64,000 nucleotides of DNA from Aureimonas frigidaquae (GTDB lineage: Bacteria; Pseudomonadota; Alphaproteobacteria; Rhizobiales; Rhizobiaceae): positions 62,001-126,000 of the forward strand of contig NZ_BBWR01000003.1 in assembly GCF_001463905.1 (NCBI RefSeq), in the 5' to 3' direction. The position numbers and the translations under genes are program-made. The notes below the pieces were generated by a model. It had not been told where the DNA came from. It saw only the letters and a list, made by a program, of their open reading frames with translations, and ran no database searches. Positions 19,244-27,745 of the stretch are shown here, piece after piece (positions within the stretch are counted from its first letter, which is position 1; every line of letters starts with the position of its first letter).

Positions 19244-19357
19244 TCGCGCTTCCTGTGTCTGGCGCCTTACGGCGTGGATGAAGGAACAAGGCGTATGGTG
19301 ATCCAAAGTGAAACAGGCTTGCGCAAAACCCTTTCCAAACTGCGAAGTCTTGTTGTC

Positions 19358-19789
19358 CTAATCCGCAAGAGGCGCGTCGGGCTGCGAGGGCAGGGCCGCC
19401 ATGTCCATCCACACCAGTTCAAAGATGTGGCCGTCCGGATCGGCGTAGCTGCGGCCATACATGAAGCCGTGGTCCTGGACCGGACCGGGATCGGCCTGAC
19501 CCCCCGCCGCCACTGCACGGTCGATCGCCGCGTCCACGTCGGCGCGGCTGTCGACGCTGAGCGCCAGCAGCACCTGCGTGACGGCCTTGGCATCGGCAAC
19601 CGTCCGGGGGGTGAAGTCGGCAAAGCGCGCATGCGTCAGAAGCATCACGGCAATCGTATCGGACAGGCGCATCATCGCAGCCGTCGCGTCGGTGAAGGCC
19701 GGCTCGTTCTGGAAGCCCGTCTGCTCATAGAAGGCGATCGATGCGTCGAGATCGGCCACCGGCAGGTTTATGAAGATGCGTCGGGTCAT
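19358..19789 (-). CDS. VOC-family (glyoxalase/bleomycin resistance-like) protein
   Basis: A 143-aa single protein with two beta-alpha-beta-beta-beta repeats. The first starts IFINLPVADLDASIAFYEQTGF, and the second ends YGRSYADPDGHIFELVWMDM with the usual metal-site glutamate. Members bind metals and act as lyases, dioxygenases or antibiotic-binding proteins. Neither substrate nor pathway is visible here. The closest group by look is the PhnB-like/lactoylglutathione-lyase-like VOC set. It lies between the carnitine module and the response regulator. Confidence 0.8.
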   Translation of the reverse strand: MTRRIFINLPVADLDASIAFYEQTGFQNEPAFTDATAAMMRLSDTIAVMLLTHARFADFTPRTVADAKAVTQVLLALSVDSRADVDAAIDRAVAAGGQADPGPVQDHGFMYGRSYADPDGHIFELVWMDMAALPSQPDAPLAD

Positions 19790-19952
19790 ATCCGTCCTCC
19801 AACTACAGATATTATGTTGTTATCAACGTATACCCGATGCGTCAATTCGGCCGGGCGTGAAGAATTGTGACCATGCCATGGCACTTTTTAGCCATCCACG
19901 CGTTTGCACCAAGATAGCCGGGTACAGGCCCGTCGCAGCCCATGGAAGTTGT

Positions 19953-20318
19953 ATGTCGGACGTGTGTCACCGCATCATGATCGTCGAGGATGAGTTCCTG
20001 ATCGCCATGGATCTCGAAGACATCCTGTCCGATGCCGGCTACGACGTGGTGGGCGTTGCCGCCGATTGCGAGGCGGCCATGGCGATGGCCCGCAGCGGCA
20101 AGGTCGATGCGGCGATCATGGACGTGAATCTGGCCCATGGAAGCTGCGGCGTCGAAACGGCGCGCCGGCTTCGTGGGGAACTGGGCGTCCCCTCGCTTTT
20201 CGTCAGCGCGCAGATCACCGACAAGCTGCGGCAGACGGCCGCCGACGCACGGCCCATCGGCTTCGTGACCAAGCCATATATGCCGGACCAGATCGTGGCG
20301 GCGCTCGGCGCCGCCTGA
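19953..20318 (+). CDS. Stand-alone response regulator receiver domain
   Basis: A 121-aa protein made of one receiver (CheY-like) domain with no output domain. The acidic pair is in MIVEDEFLIAMDLE, the phosphoacceptor Asp57 is in AAIMDVNLA, a conserved Ser lies in LFVSAQ, and Lys is in GFVTKPYMP. The start has GGAAG upstream. Such single receivers often sit in phosphorelays downstream of HWE/HisKA2 kinases in Alphaproteobacteria. No kinase gene is nearby. Confidence 0.88.
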   Translation: MSDVCHRIMIVEDEFLIAMDLEDILSDAGYDVVGVAADCEAAMAMARSGKVDAAIMDVNLAHGSCGVETARRLRGELGVPSLFVSAQITDKLRQTAADARPIGFVTKPYMPDQIVAALGAA

Positions 20319-20322
20319 TCGA

Positions 20323-21711
20323 TTACCGGGTTGGCAGGACGGCACTGACCGCGCCGTGCACGGCCGTGGCCACACGGTCGGCTTCCTCGATGGTCAGGCA
20401 GAGCGGCGGCGCAAAGCCGAGAATATCGCCCTCCGGCATCGCCCGGGCGATCACGCCGCGCTCTGCCAGAGCCGCGGCCAGGCGCGGGCCCACCTTGTCC
20501 GCCGGATCGAAGAAGCGGCGATCGTCCCGATCCGCGACGAACTCCACCGATGCGAGCATGCCTTCGCCCCGGATATCGCCGACATGGGGATGGTCCGCCA
20601 GCCCGTCGCGCAAGGCCTTGCGCAAATGGGCGCCGACGGTTGCGGCGTTGGAGACGAGGTCGAGCCTGTCGATCAGCTCCAGATTGGCGATCCCCGCCGC
20701 CGCGCAGAGCGGATGGGCCGAATAGGTCCAGCCATGGCCGATGACGCCCAGCCTGTCCGATCCTTCCACCAGGACGCGCCAGACCCTGTCGGACACGATC
20801 GTTCCCGACAGCGGCAGATAGGCCGAGGTCAGCCCCTTGGCGATGGTGATGAGGTCGGGCTCGATGCCGTAATGCGTGCTGCCGAAGGAGGAGCCGAGGC
20901 GGCCGAACCCGGTGACGACTTCGTCGGCGATCATGAGGATGTCGTACTTGCGCAGCACGGCCTGGATCTTGTCCCAGTAGCCGGCCGGCGGCGGCACGAT
21001 GCCGCCCGTTCCCAGCACCGGCTCGCCGATGAAGGCCGCGATCGTGTCCGGCCCCTCCGCCAGGATCATCTCTTCCAGCCGGTCGGCGCAGAACTGCGAG
21101 AAGGCCTCTTCGCTAAGCGACCTGTCGGCCCGCCGGAAGTAATAGGGCGCTTCGGTATGCAGGATGGGGGCGCGGGGAAGATCGAAGGCGTTGTGGAACA
21201 GGGAAAGGCCCGTGAGCGAGCCCGTCATGACGCCGGAGCCATGATAGCCGCGCCAGCGCGAGATGATCTTCTTCTTGTCGGGCCGGCCGAGCACATTGTT
21301 GTAGTACCAGACGAGCTTGATGTTCGTCTCGTTCGCGTCGGACCCGGACAGGCCGAAATAGACCCGGCTCATGCCCGCCGGTGCCCGATCCACGATCATT
21401 TTGGACAGGCGTATCGAGGGCTCGGACCCATGGCCGGCATAGGCATGGTAGTAGGCGAGCTTGTGCGCCTGCTCGGCGATCGCCTCGGCGATTTCCGTGC
21501 GGCCATAGCCAACATTGACGCAGTAGAGGCCGGCAAAGGCGTCCAGGCTCTCGCGCCCGTCCCGGTCGATGATGGTCGAGCCCTGCCCGCCGGTGATGAT
21601 CCGGTTGGGGGACTCACCCCTGGCATGCATGCCCATATGCGTCGACGGGTGGAACATGTGGTCCCGGTCGTAGGCGTTCAACGCATTGTCGCGCGGGTCG
21701 AGGTCCAGCAT
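20323..21711 (-). CDS. doeD: Class III aminotransferase, probable L-2,4-diaminobutyrate transaminase of ectoine degradation
   Basis: A 462-aa PLP enzyme. Family marks are GLYCVNVGYGRTEIAEA, YFGLSGSDANETNIKL, GEPVLGTGGIVPPP, the PLP-Asp region MIADEVVTGFGRLG and the Schiff-base lysine in LITIAKGLTSAYLPLSG. An AGGAGA ribosome-binding site precedes the ATG at 21711. By similarity alone it could be any omega-amino-acid transaminase. Its place next to the DoeC-type dehydrogenase, asnR and the ehu-eut operon supports converting L-2,4-diaminobutyrate to L-aspartate-4-semialdehyde. Confidence 0.82.
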   Translation of the reverse strand: MLDLDPRDNALNAYDRDHMFHPSTHMGMHARGESPNRIITGGQGSTIIDRDGRESLDAFAGLYCVNVGYGRTEIAEAIAEQAHKLAYYHAYAGHGSEPSIRLSKMIVDRAPAGMSRVYFGLSGSDANETNIKLVWYYNNVLGRPDKKKIISRWRGYHGSGVMTGSLTGLSLFHNAFDLPRAPILHTEAPYYFRRADRSLSEEAFSQFCADRLEEMILAEGPDTIAAFIGEPVLGTGGIVPPPAGYWDKIQAVLRKYDILMIADEVVTGFGRLGSSFGSTHYGIEPDLITIAKGLTSAYLPLSGTIVSDRVWRVLVEGSDRLGVIGHGWTYSAHPLCAAAGIANLELIDRLDLVSNAATVGAHLRKALRDGLADHPHVGDIRGEGMLASVEFVADRDDRRFFDPADKVGPRLAAALAERGVIARAMPEGDILGFAPPLCLTIEEADRVATAVHGAVSAVLPTR

Positions 21712-21751
21712 GGACGTCTCCTGTCCTGAGTGTGGGAAAGGGCGGCCGGGA

Positions 21752-23245
21752 TCAGGCAAGATCCAGGCAGGCATATTTCAGCTCGGTGAAGGCTTCCAAT
21801 CCGTGCCGCGAGCCCTCGCGGCCGAGGCCGGATTGCTTGACGCCGCCGAAGGGAACGGGCGCGCCGGTGATCTTGACCCGGTTAACGGCCACCATCCCGA
21901 AGTCGAGCCCGGCAACCATGCGGGCGGCGCGGGCCGCATCGCGCGTGACCACATAGGCGACAAGCCCGTAGGGCGTGTCGTTGGCGGTGGCGAGCGCCTG
22001 TGCCTCCGTATCGAAGGACGTGACGGCCGCGACCGGGCCGAAGGTTTCCTCCTGCATGATCAGCGCATCCGCCGGCACGTCCGCCAGCACCGTCGGGGCA
22101 TAATGGAGCGGGCCGGGCCGGCCGGCGAACCCGCCCTCGACCAGCCTGGCGCCCCGCGCCACGGCATCCTCCACCTGCGCCGCCACCTTGGCGAGCGCAC
22201 GCGCATGCATCAGCGGGCCGATCTCAACGCCCGGCTCGAGCCCGTTGCCGCAACGCAGGGTGCGCACGCGGGCGGCGAAGCGGTCCAGAAACGCATCATG
22301 GATATCGCGGTGCACGAGGATCCGGTTGGCGGCCAGGCAGTCTTGGCCCGATGTCGCGAACTTGGCATCCATGGCGATCGACACGGCACGGTCGATATCG
22401 GCATCCTCGAAAATCACGAGCGGTGCGTGGCCGCCCAACTCCATCACGAGGCGCTTGAGGGTCGGCGCGCATTGCGCGGCGATCTGCCGGCCGATGCCGG
22501 TGGAGCCGGTGAAGCTCAGTGCCCGCAAGCGCGGATCGGCGCACATGGCGCCGACGATCGGCTCGGCCGGCCCGGTGACGACGTTGAAGACCCCGGGCGG
22601 GAAGCCCGCCCGCCCGGCCAGCTCCGCCAGTGCCAGGGCCGACAGCGGCGTTTCGCTCGATGGATGGGCGACGATGGTACAGCCCGCGGCCAGGGCCGCC
22701 GCGGCCTTGCGCGTCAACATGGCGGAGGGGAAGTTCCACGGCGTGACGAGGCCGACGGGGCCGACGGGCACGCGCGTCACGCTCATGGCGGCGCCGGGCA
22801 GATGGCTGGTGACGCTCTCGACGCCGATCCGGCAGCCTTCCGCCGCATAATAGGCGATGAAGGACGCGGCGTAGTCGATCTCTCCGCGTGCCTCGGCCAG
22901 TGGCTTGCCCTGTTCCAGCGTCATGATTAGGGCCAGGTCTTCCCGCGCGGAGAGGATGTGGTCGTGCCAGCGACGCAGGATCGCCTCCCGCTCCTGCGGG
23001 TAGAGGCTTTGCCAGGCGGCGAGCGCAGAGGCGGCCGCGGCAATGGCCTGCCGCGTCTCGTCCGGCCCGAGCGCCGCGACATAAGCGAGGGTCCGGCCCG
23101 TCGACGGATCGGTCACGGCGAAGCTGTCGCCGGGCCCGGCGCAAAGCCATTGCCCGTCTATGTAGGCGCGGTCGCGCCAGAGCTGCGCGTCCTTCAGGCG
23201 AGCGGGCGCGGCATGGTCGTCATGGGGCTCTTTGATCGCACGCAT
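21752..23245 (-). CDS. doeC: Aldehyde dehydrogenase (GabD-like), probable aspartate-semialdehyde dehydrogenase of ectoine degradation
   Basis: A 497-aa NAD(P)+-dependent aldehyde dehydrogenase, closest in look to succinate-semialdehyde dehydrogenases. It shows VTPWNFPSAMLTRKAAAALAAGCT, the glycine motif SFTGSTGIGRQ, the catalytic glutamate in VMELGGHAP and the nucleophile Cys in TSGQDCLAANR. In ectoine catabolism DoeC oxidises aspartate-semialdehyde to aspartate. The location upstream of doeD in the same operon (40-nt gap) fits this. Tandem palindromes lie upstream at 23328-23374. Confidence 0.82.
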   Translation of the reverse strand: MRAIKEPHDDHAAPARLKDAQLWRDRAYIDGQWLCAGPGDSFAVTDPSTGRTLAYVAALGPDETRQAIAAAASALAAWQSLYPQEREAILRRWHDHILSAREDLALIMTLEQGKPLAEARGEIDYAASFIAYYAAEGCRIGVESVTSHLPGAAMSVTRVPVGPVGLVTPWNFPSAMLTRKAAAALAAGCTIVAHPSSETPLSALALAELAGRAGFPPGVFNVVTGPAEPIVGAMCADPRLRALSFTGSTGIGRQIAAQCAPTLKRLVMELGGHAPLVIFEDADIDRAVSIAMDAKFATSGQDCLAANRILVHRDIHDAFLDRFAARVRTLRCGNGLEPGVEIGPLMHARALAKVAAQVEDAVARGARLVEGGFAGRPGPLHYAPTVLADVPADALIMQEETFGPVAAVTSFDTEAQALATANDTPYGLVAYVVTRDAARAARMVAGLDFGMVAVNRVKITGAPVPFGGVKQSGLGREGSRHGLEAFTELKYACLDLA

Positions 23246-23327
23246 GGCTCGGACCTTCCTTCGATGGGCAGGTCCGATGCTAAGCCAGGCGCGAGCGAGG
23301 CTTCGTCCTTATCGAGGGGCGTTGCGA

Positions 23328-23374
23328 GAGACAGTCTCCCCGGCCGGGCGGCACGCGGAGAGAATCTCTCCGCG
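23328..23374. promoter_or_regulatory. Two helically phased palindromes upstream of doeC-doeD
   Basis: GAGAC-A-GTCTC (23328-23338) and CGCGGAGAGA-A-TCTCTCCGCG (23354-23374) are two odd-centre palindromes. They share a GAGA/TCTC core, and their centres are 31 bp apart, about three helical turns. They lie between the GNAT stop and the doeC start. They could be operators for the neighbouring Lrp-type AsnR. The second could instead form an RNA hairpin after the GNAT gene, but no U tract follows. Confidence 0.45.
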
Positions 23375-23378
23375 CGGG

Positions 23379-23813
23379 TCAGAGCGTCTTGGCGTATTGC
23401 AGGAAGCCGGATCTGTCCGCGACCTGGTCGTAGAGCTTCATGGCCGCGCGGTTGGTATCGTGCGTCAGCCAGTAGACCTTGGAGGCGCCGGCCTTGGCGG
23501 CTTCGGAATAGACGAAATCGATCAGCTTGCGGCCAAGGCTGCGTCCACGCATGCCTTCGGCAACGAAGAGGTCCTGCAGGTAGCAATAGTCACCCAGCGT
23601 CCAGGTGGAGCGGTGGAAGATATAATGGACGAGCCCGAGCGGCTTTTCGTCCTCGAAGGCGAGGGCGCCGAACATCGGCTCCGCCGGGTCGAGAAGCCGT
23701 TCGAAGGTCCGTTCCGAAACATCGCGCGGGATCTCGACCTTGTAGAAGCGCTGGTAGCCTTCCCAGAGGGTCAGCCAGGCGTCCTTGTCTTCCGGTCGGA
23801 TCAGTCGGTTCAT
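23379..23813 (-). CDS. GNAT N-acetyltransferase, diamine acetyltransferase-like
   Basis: A 144-aa single GNAT domain. The acetyl-CoA loop is visible in DLFVAEGMRGRSLGRKL (R-x-x-G-x-G/A-like). The preceding HRSTWTLGDYCYLQDLFV strand and the later VYWLTHDTNRAAMKLYD resemble spermidine/spermine-type (SSAT) acetyltransferases. The acceptor is unknown. It lies inside the ectoine-degradation block between asnR and doeC, all on the minus strand, so a diamine such as diaminobutyrate is a reasonable but unproven candidate. Confidence 0.8.
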   Translation of the reverse strand: MNRLIRPEDKDAWLTLWEGYQRFYKVEIPRDVSERTFERLLDPAEPMFGALAFEDEKPLGLVHYIFHRSTWTLGDYCYLQDLFVAEGMRGRSLGRKLIDFVYSEAAKAGASKVYWLTHDTNRAAMKLYDQVADRSGFLQYAKTL

Positions 23814-23843
23814 TGGGTTCTCCCTATGATGCTGGAGCCAGCA

Positions 23844-24332
23844 CTACTCCTTTGCGGCCAGCAATTCCACAGGTGCGTCGACCTCCTCCTTGACGGTCCG
23901 GGTCACGACATAGGTGTAGTAGCGCGCAATGCCGATCTCCTGCTCCAGCCAACCGTCCAGGAGGCGCTGATAGGCGTCGATGCTGTGGCTGACGATCTTC
24001 AGCATGTAATCGACGCCGCCGCCGACCGCCCAGCAACAGGTGACGGCTGGCGTGGCGCGCATGGCGCGCTCGAACCTGTCGAAATCGGACTGGCGATGGT
24101 GCTCGAGCGTCACCTGCACGAGGAACTCGGTCACCGGCGCAATCGCCCGCACCTTGAGGCGGGCACGGTAGCCAGTCAGGATCCCGGCATCCTCCAGGCG
24201 CTTCAGGCGGTTCCAGCAGGGCGTCGGCGACAGGCCGACACGCTGCGCCAGCGCCAGCTTGGTGATCCGCCCCTCTGCCTGGATCGCGGCCAGGATCCGC
24301 AGGTCCGCAGCATCCAGCCTGGTATCGCTCAT
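23844..24332 (-). CDS. asnR: Lrp/AsnC-family regulator of ectoine catabolism
   Basis: A 162-aa regulator with an N-terminal helix-turn-helix (LDAADLRILAAIQAEG, then LAQRVGLSPTPCWNRLKRLEDAG) and a C-terminal RAM/AsnC ligand domain (EFLVQVTLEHH; VGGGVDYMLKIV). An Lrp-type gene (asnR/doeX) is a standard partner of enuR and doe genes. The divergent enuR lies about 100 bp away. Binding of amino-acid intermediates of the pathway is expected of the family, not shown here. Confidence 0.88.
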   Translation of the reverse strand: MSDTRLDAADLRILAAIQAEGRITKLALAQRVGLSPTPCWNRLKRLEDAGILTGYRARLKVRAIAPVTEFLVQVTLEHHRQSDFDRFERAMRATPAVTCCWAVGGGVDYMLKIVSHSIDAYQRLLDGWLEQEIGIARYYTYVVTRTVKEEVDAPVELLAAKE

Positions 24333-24399
24333 CCCGTCGTACCCTTCCGTGGCCGTGCCGCTGTTTTATGCGCGGACACCAATTGATTTCCAATTGTGA

Positions 24400-24437
24400 A
24401 TTGTCCTGATTTCGCGCACATAGTTTATCATGACAAT
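24400..24437. promoter_or_regulatory. Inverted EnuR-type sites overlapping the enuR start
   Basis: ATTGTCCTGATTT (24400-24412) is followed on the other strand by ATTGTCATGATA (24426-24437). The second is the exact 12-mer found before ehuA at 25915. The pair is an inverted repeat in the asnR-enuR intergenic region and runs into the first codons of enuR, which suggests autoregulation. Confidence 0.6.
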
Positions 24438-25812
24438 GTGGTTCATCGACAAGGCCGCTTTGAAGCGGCCTGCCTATCTGTCGCTTGCCGACCAGATCGC
24501 ACGCGCCATCGGGGACGGTCGGCTCGCCCCCGGCTTCCGCCTGCCGCCCCACCGCAGCATGGCCGATGCGCTGGACCTGTCGGTCCAGACCGTCAGCCGG
24601 GCCTATGAGGATCTGATCCGGCGCGGTCTCGTCTCGGGTGAAACGGGGCGCGGCAGTTTCGTGCGCGGCGAGCGCTCGGAGGGGACGCTTCCCTACATCC
24701 CCGAACGGCTGGGCGAGATCATCGACCTGTCCATCCTCAAACCCGTCTGCGAGCCCCTGCATCTGGAGCGCATGCAGGCGGCGCTGATCGACCTGGCGGG
24801 CAACCTGCCCCCGTCCACCGTCCTGTCCTTCCGGCCCAATGTCGTCTTTCCGCGCCATCGTGCCGTCGCGGTGGACTGGCTGCGCCTCTGCGGCCTGTCG
24901 GTCGAGCCGTCCAATGTGTGCCTGACCAACGGCGCCACGGCCGGCATGACCATCGCCCTGATGAGCGTGGCGACACCGGGTTGCAGCATCGCCACGGAGG
25001 CCATCGGCCATCATACGCTGGTGCCGCTGGCCACCTATCTCGGCCTCAAGCTGACGGGCCTGGAACTGGATGGCGAAGGCATCCTGCCGGAGGCGCTGGA
25101 CGCGGCCTGCCGCCATGACGGCATCCGCGCCGTCTTCGTGCAGCCATCGGTGATCGGGCCGACGGGCGCCCTGATGGGCGGGGAACGGCGCGCAGCGCTG
25201 GCCGCCGTCGCCCGCAAGCACGACATCGCCATCATCGAGAACGATGTGCTCGGCCCCCTGATCGAACACCGTCCGCCGCCGCTGGCCGCCTTCGCGCCGG
25301 AGCGCACGCTCTATGTCACCTCCTTCACCAAGACGGTCCTGCCCGGGCTGCGGACCGGCTACCTTGCCGTGCCCGATCGCATGCTGCCCGCCGTCATGAA
25401 CCGCCATCTCGTCACCAACTGGATCGCCACGCCGCTCATTGCGGAACTGGCGACACGCTGGGTCGCCGACGGCACGGCCATCGAACTGGTTCACTGGCAA
25501 CGCCAGTCGCTCCGCCGGCGGCAGGCCGTCGCGGCGGACATCCTGGCCGGTCTTCCCTACCTTGCACATCCCGAGGGGCTGCATGTCTGGCTGCCGCTGG
25601 ATTCGCCGGCGGCCGAAGAGCTCTTCGTGGCCCAGGCCCGGTTGCGCGGCGTCGCGCTGGCGCCGGGCCGTTCCTTCCAGACCGGGCCGATACACCACCC
25701 GGCGGTGCGCGTGTCGGTCGGCTCGACGAGCGAGGCCGAGTTGCGCACCGGCCTGTCGGTCATCGCGCATCTGCACCGCTCCGATCCCGAACCGCTGCTG
25801 CTCGCCATTTGA
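24430..25812 (+). CDS. enuR: MocR/GntR-type regulator with aminotransferase-like domain (EnuR)
   Basis: A 460-aa regulator. An N-terminal GntR winged helix (residues about 13-80: LSLADQIARAI, LPPHRSMADALDLSVQTVSRAYEDL) is linked to a fold-type-I aminotransferase-like domain. That domain has the PLP lysine in TSFTKTVLPGLRTGYL (about residue 300) and the Asn/Asp segment VFVQPSVIGPTG. EnuR proteins bind PLP and sense alpha-ADABA and diaminobutyrate to derepress ectoine genes. The start may be 24430 or the second ATG at 24436; neither has a clear ribosome-binding site, and the first overlaps a predicted operator. Confidence 0.9.
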   Translation: MTMWFIDKAALKRPAYLSLADQIARAIGDGRLAPGFRLPPHRSMADALDLSVQTVSRAYEDLIRRGLVSGETGRGSFVRGERSEGTLPYIPERLGEIIDLSILKPVCEPLHLERMQAALIDLAGNLPPSTVLSFRPNVVFPRHRAVAVDWLRLCGLSVEPSNVCLTNGATAGMTIALMSVATPGCSIATEAIGHHTLVPLATYLGLKLTGLELDGEGILPEALDAACRHDGIRAVFVQPSVIGPTGALMGGERRAALAAVARKHDIAIIENDVLGPLIEHRPPPLAAFAPERTLYVTSFTKTVLPGLRTGYLAVPDRMLPAVMNRHLVTNWIATPLIAELATRWVADGTAIELVHWQRQSLRRRQAVAADILAGLPYLAHPEGLHVWLPLDSPAAEELFVAQARLRGVALAPGRSFQTGPIHHPAVRVSVGSTSEAELRTGLSVIAHLHRSDPEPLLLAI

Positions 25813-25914
25813 GCGACGACCCTTGGTGAACCGTGGGCAAGCGCCGTTCGGCGGGCGCTCTGGCCTGCCCGATCTCTGCGCAACCCTGCCGGATAAGACG
25901 GCACATTTCTCTAA

Positions 25915-25950
25915 ATTGTCATGATATTATTTTGTTGATTGACATGATTT
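25915..25950. promoter_or_regulatory. Direct-repeat EnuR-type sites before ehuA
   Basis: ATTGTCATGATA (25915-25926) and ATTGACATGATTT (25938-25950) repeat in the same orientation with 23 bp between starts, about two helical turns. This spacing is typical of MocR sites. The first 12-mer is identical to one before enuR. The region is locally AT-rich and lies 51 nt before ehuA, where it would cover the promoter. Confidence 0.65.
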
Positions 25951-26000
25951 AGCGCCCGCCTCATCGTTGGTCATCCAAGCCCGAAACGAGGGGTCGACGC

Positions 26001-26786
26001 TTGTTGCAGCCCATCATCCAGCTTCAGAACGTGACCAAACGCTACGGCGAGCTCACCGTGCTGGACGGGCTGGATTTCGACGTGATGCCGGGTGAAAAAC
26101 TGGCGCTGATCGGCCCGTCGGGATCGGGCAAGACGACCATCCTGCGCCTTCTGATGACGCTGGAAACGCTGAGCGACGGGCACATCCTGGTCGATGGCGA
26201 GCAGCTCTTCCACATGCAGCGCGGCACGGCGCTGGTCCCGGCGGACGAGAAGCACCTGCACCGGATGCGCAGCAAGATCGGCATGGTCTTCCAGCACTTC
26301 AACCTGTTTCCGCACAAATGCGTGCGCGACAACGTCGCCCTGGCGCCGATCCTGACCAAAGGGGTCAAGCCCGCCGATGCTCAGCGCCGGGCCATGGAGC
26401 TCCTGGACATGGTCGGCATGGCGGGAAAGGCCGATGCCATGCCGTCCGCCCTGTCGGGCGGCCAGAAGCAGCGTGTCGCCATCGCCAGGGCGCTGGCGCT
26501 CAGCCCGCGCATCATGCTGTTCGACGAGGTCACTTCCGCCCTCGATCCCGAGCTGGTGGAAGAGGTTCTGAACGTCATGCGGCTCCTGGGGTCGCAGACG
26601 GACATGACCATGCTGCTCGTCACGCATGAGATGAGCTTCGCCCATGATTTCGCCGACCGCGTCCTGTTCTTCGATCGCGGCCGGATCGTGGAGTCCGGCC
26701 CGCCGGACGAGATCTTCGTCCGCCCGCAACAGGAGCGGACCCAGGCTTTCCTACGCAAGGTCGTTGCCGCCGGACCGCGCGTCTGA
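26001..26786 (+). CDS. ehuA: Ectoine/hydroxyectoine ABC transporter ATPase
   Basis: A 261-aa ABC ATPase of the polar amino-acid class, starting at TTG 26001 with GAGGGG 7 nt upstream. The Walker A is GPSGSGKTT, the Q-loop is FQHFNLFPHKCVRDN, the signature is LSGGQKQR, the Walker B is IMLFDEVTSALD, and the switch histidine is in LVTHEMSF. It is first in ehuABCD-eutABCDE and energises uptake by EhuC/EhuD with EhuB. Confidence 0.93.
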   Translation: MLQPIIQLQNVTKRYGELTVLDGLDFDVMPGEKLALIGPSGSGKTTILRLLMTLETLSDGHILVDGEQLFHMQRGTALVPADEKHLHRMRSKIGMVFQHFNLFPHKCVRDNVALAPILTKGVKPADAQRRAMELLDMVGMAGKADAMPSALSGGQKQRVAIARALALSPRIMLFDEVTSALDPELVEEVLNVMRLLGSQTDMTMLLVTHEMSFAHDFADRVLFFDRGRIVESGPPDEIFVRPQQERTQAFLRKVVAAGPRV

Positions 26787-26821
26787 GCGGTTGTCACTCA
26801 CCGGAACACGGAGCCCTATTG

Positions 26822-27670
26822 ATGAGAACCGACCGACTGGCCCGCAGCCTCGTCGCGACTGCCGCCACCGCCTTCCTGCTCACGGCGCTGCCCGCCAGTG
26901 CCGACGAGGCGCTGGACGCCCTGAAGGCGCAGGGCTTCGCCCGCATCGCCATTGCCAACGAGCCGCCCTTCACCGCCGTCAACCCGGATGGCAGCGTCTC
27001 GGGCGCCGGCCCGGACGTGGCCCGGGCCGTGTTCAAGCGCCTCGGCGTCGATGATGTCGTGGCCTCCATCTCCGAATATGGCGCCATGATCCCCGGGCTG
27101 CAGGCGCGCCGCTTCGATGCGGTCACCGCGGGCCTCTTCATGAAGCCCGAGCGCTGCGCGGCCGTGGCCTATTCGCAGCCCATCCTGTGCGATGCGGAAG
27201 CCTTCCTTCTGAAGGCCGGCAATCCCCTGAAGCTGAAGAGCTACAAGGACATCGCCGACAATCCGCAGGCCCGCATCGGCGCCCCCGGCGGCGGCACCGA
27301 AGAGCGGCTGGCGCTGGAAGCCGGCGTCCCGCGGGAACGGGTGATCGTCGTTCCCGACGCGCAAAGCGGGCTGACCATGGTCCAGCAGGGCCGGATCGAC
27401 GTCTATTCGCTGCCGGTCCTGTCCATCAATGCGCTCTACAAGCAGTCGGGCGATACGGCGCTCGAAGTCGTCGCGCCGGTCGAAGGCGCTCCGGTCTATT
27501 GCGACGGCGCCGCCTTCCGCCGCGACCAGACCGCCCTGCGGGACGCTTTCGATACGGAACTGGCGGCGCTGAAGGCCTCGGGCGAGTTCGCCGCCATCAT
27601 CGAGCCCTACGGCTTCTCGGCGGATGCCGCCATCAACGCCAACCGCGACGCGCTCTGCGCCCAGAAATAG
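26822..27670 (+). CDS. ehuB: Ectoine/hydroxyectoine-binding periplasmic protein
   Basis: A 282-aa SBP_bac_3 family protein with a clear signal peptide (AFLLTALPASA cleaved near residue 26). The mature part begins with the amino-acid-binding fold (GFARIAIANEPPFTAVNPDG; SGAGPDVARAVFKRLGV; GAMIPGLQARRFDAVTAGLFMKPERC). GGAG is spaced correctly for ATG 26822; the upstream TTG at 26819 is less likely. The family's EhuB captures ectoine and 5-hydroxyectoine through aromatic residues. Confidence 0.93.
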   Translation: MRTDRLARSLVATAATAFLLTALPASADEALDALKAQGFARIAIANEPPFTAVNPDGSVSGAGPDVARAVFKRLGVDDVVASISEYGAMIPGLQARRFDAVTAGLFMKPERCAAVAYSQPILCDAEAFLLKAGNPLKLKSYKDIADNPQARIGAPGGGTEERLALEAGVPRERVIVVPDAQSGLTMVQQGRIDVYSLPVLSINALYKQSGDTALEVVAPVEGAPVYCDGAAFRRDQTALRDAFDTELAALKASGEFAAIIEPYGFSADAAINANRDALCAQK

Positions 27671-27745
27671 GGCTCGCAAGCATCGGCACGGCGGCGCCGG
27701 CCGCCGTGCGTTCCCGCAACTGCGCCGGAAGGGCTCCATCTGCAC

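Noticed and set aside
26819-26821. TTG start for ehuB one codon upstream
   Set aside because: The ATG at 26822 is adjacent, better spaced from GGAG and gives the same signal peptide.
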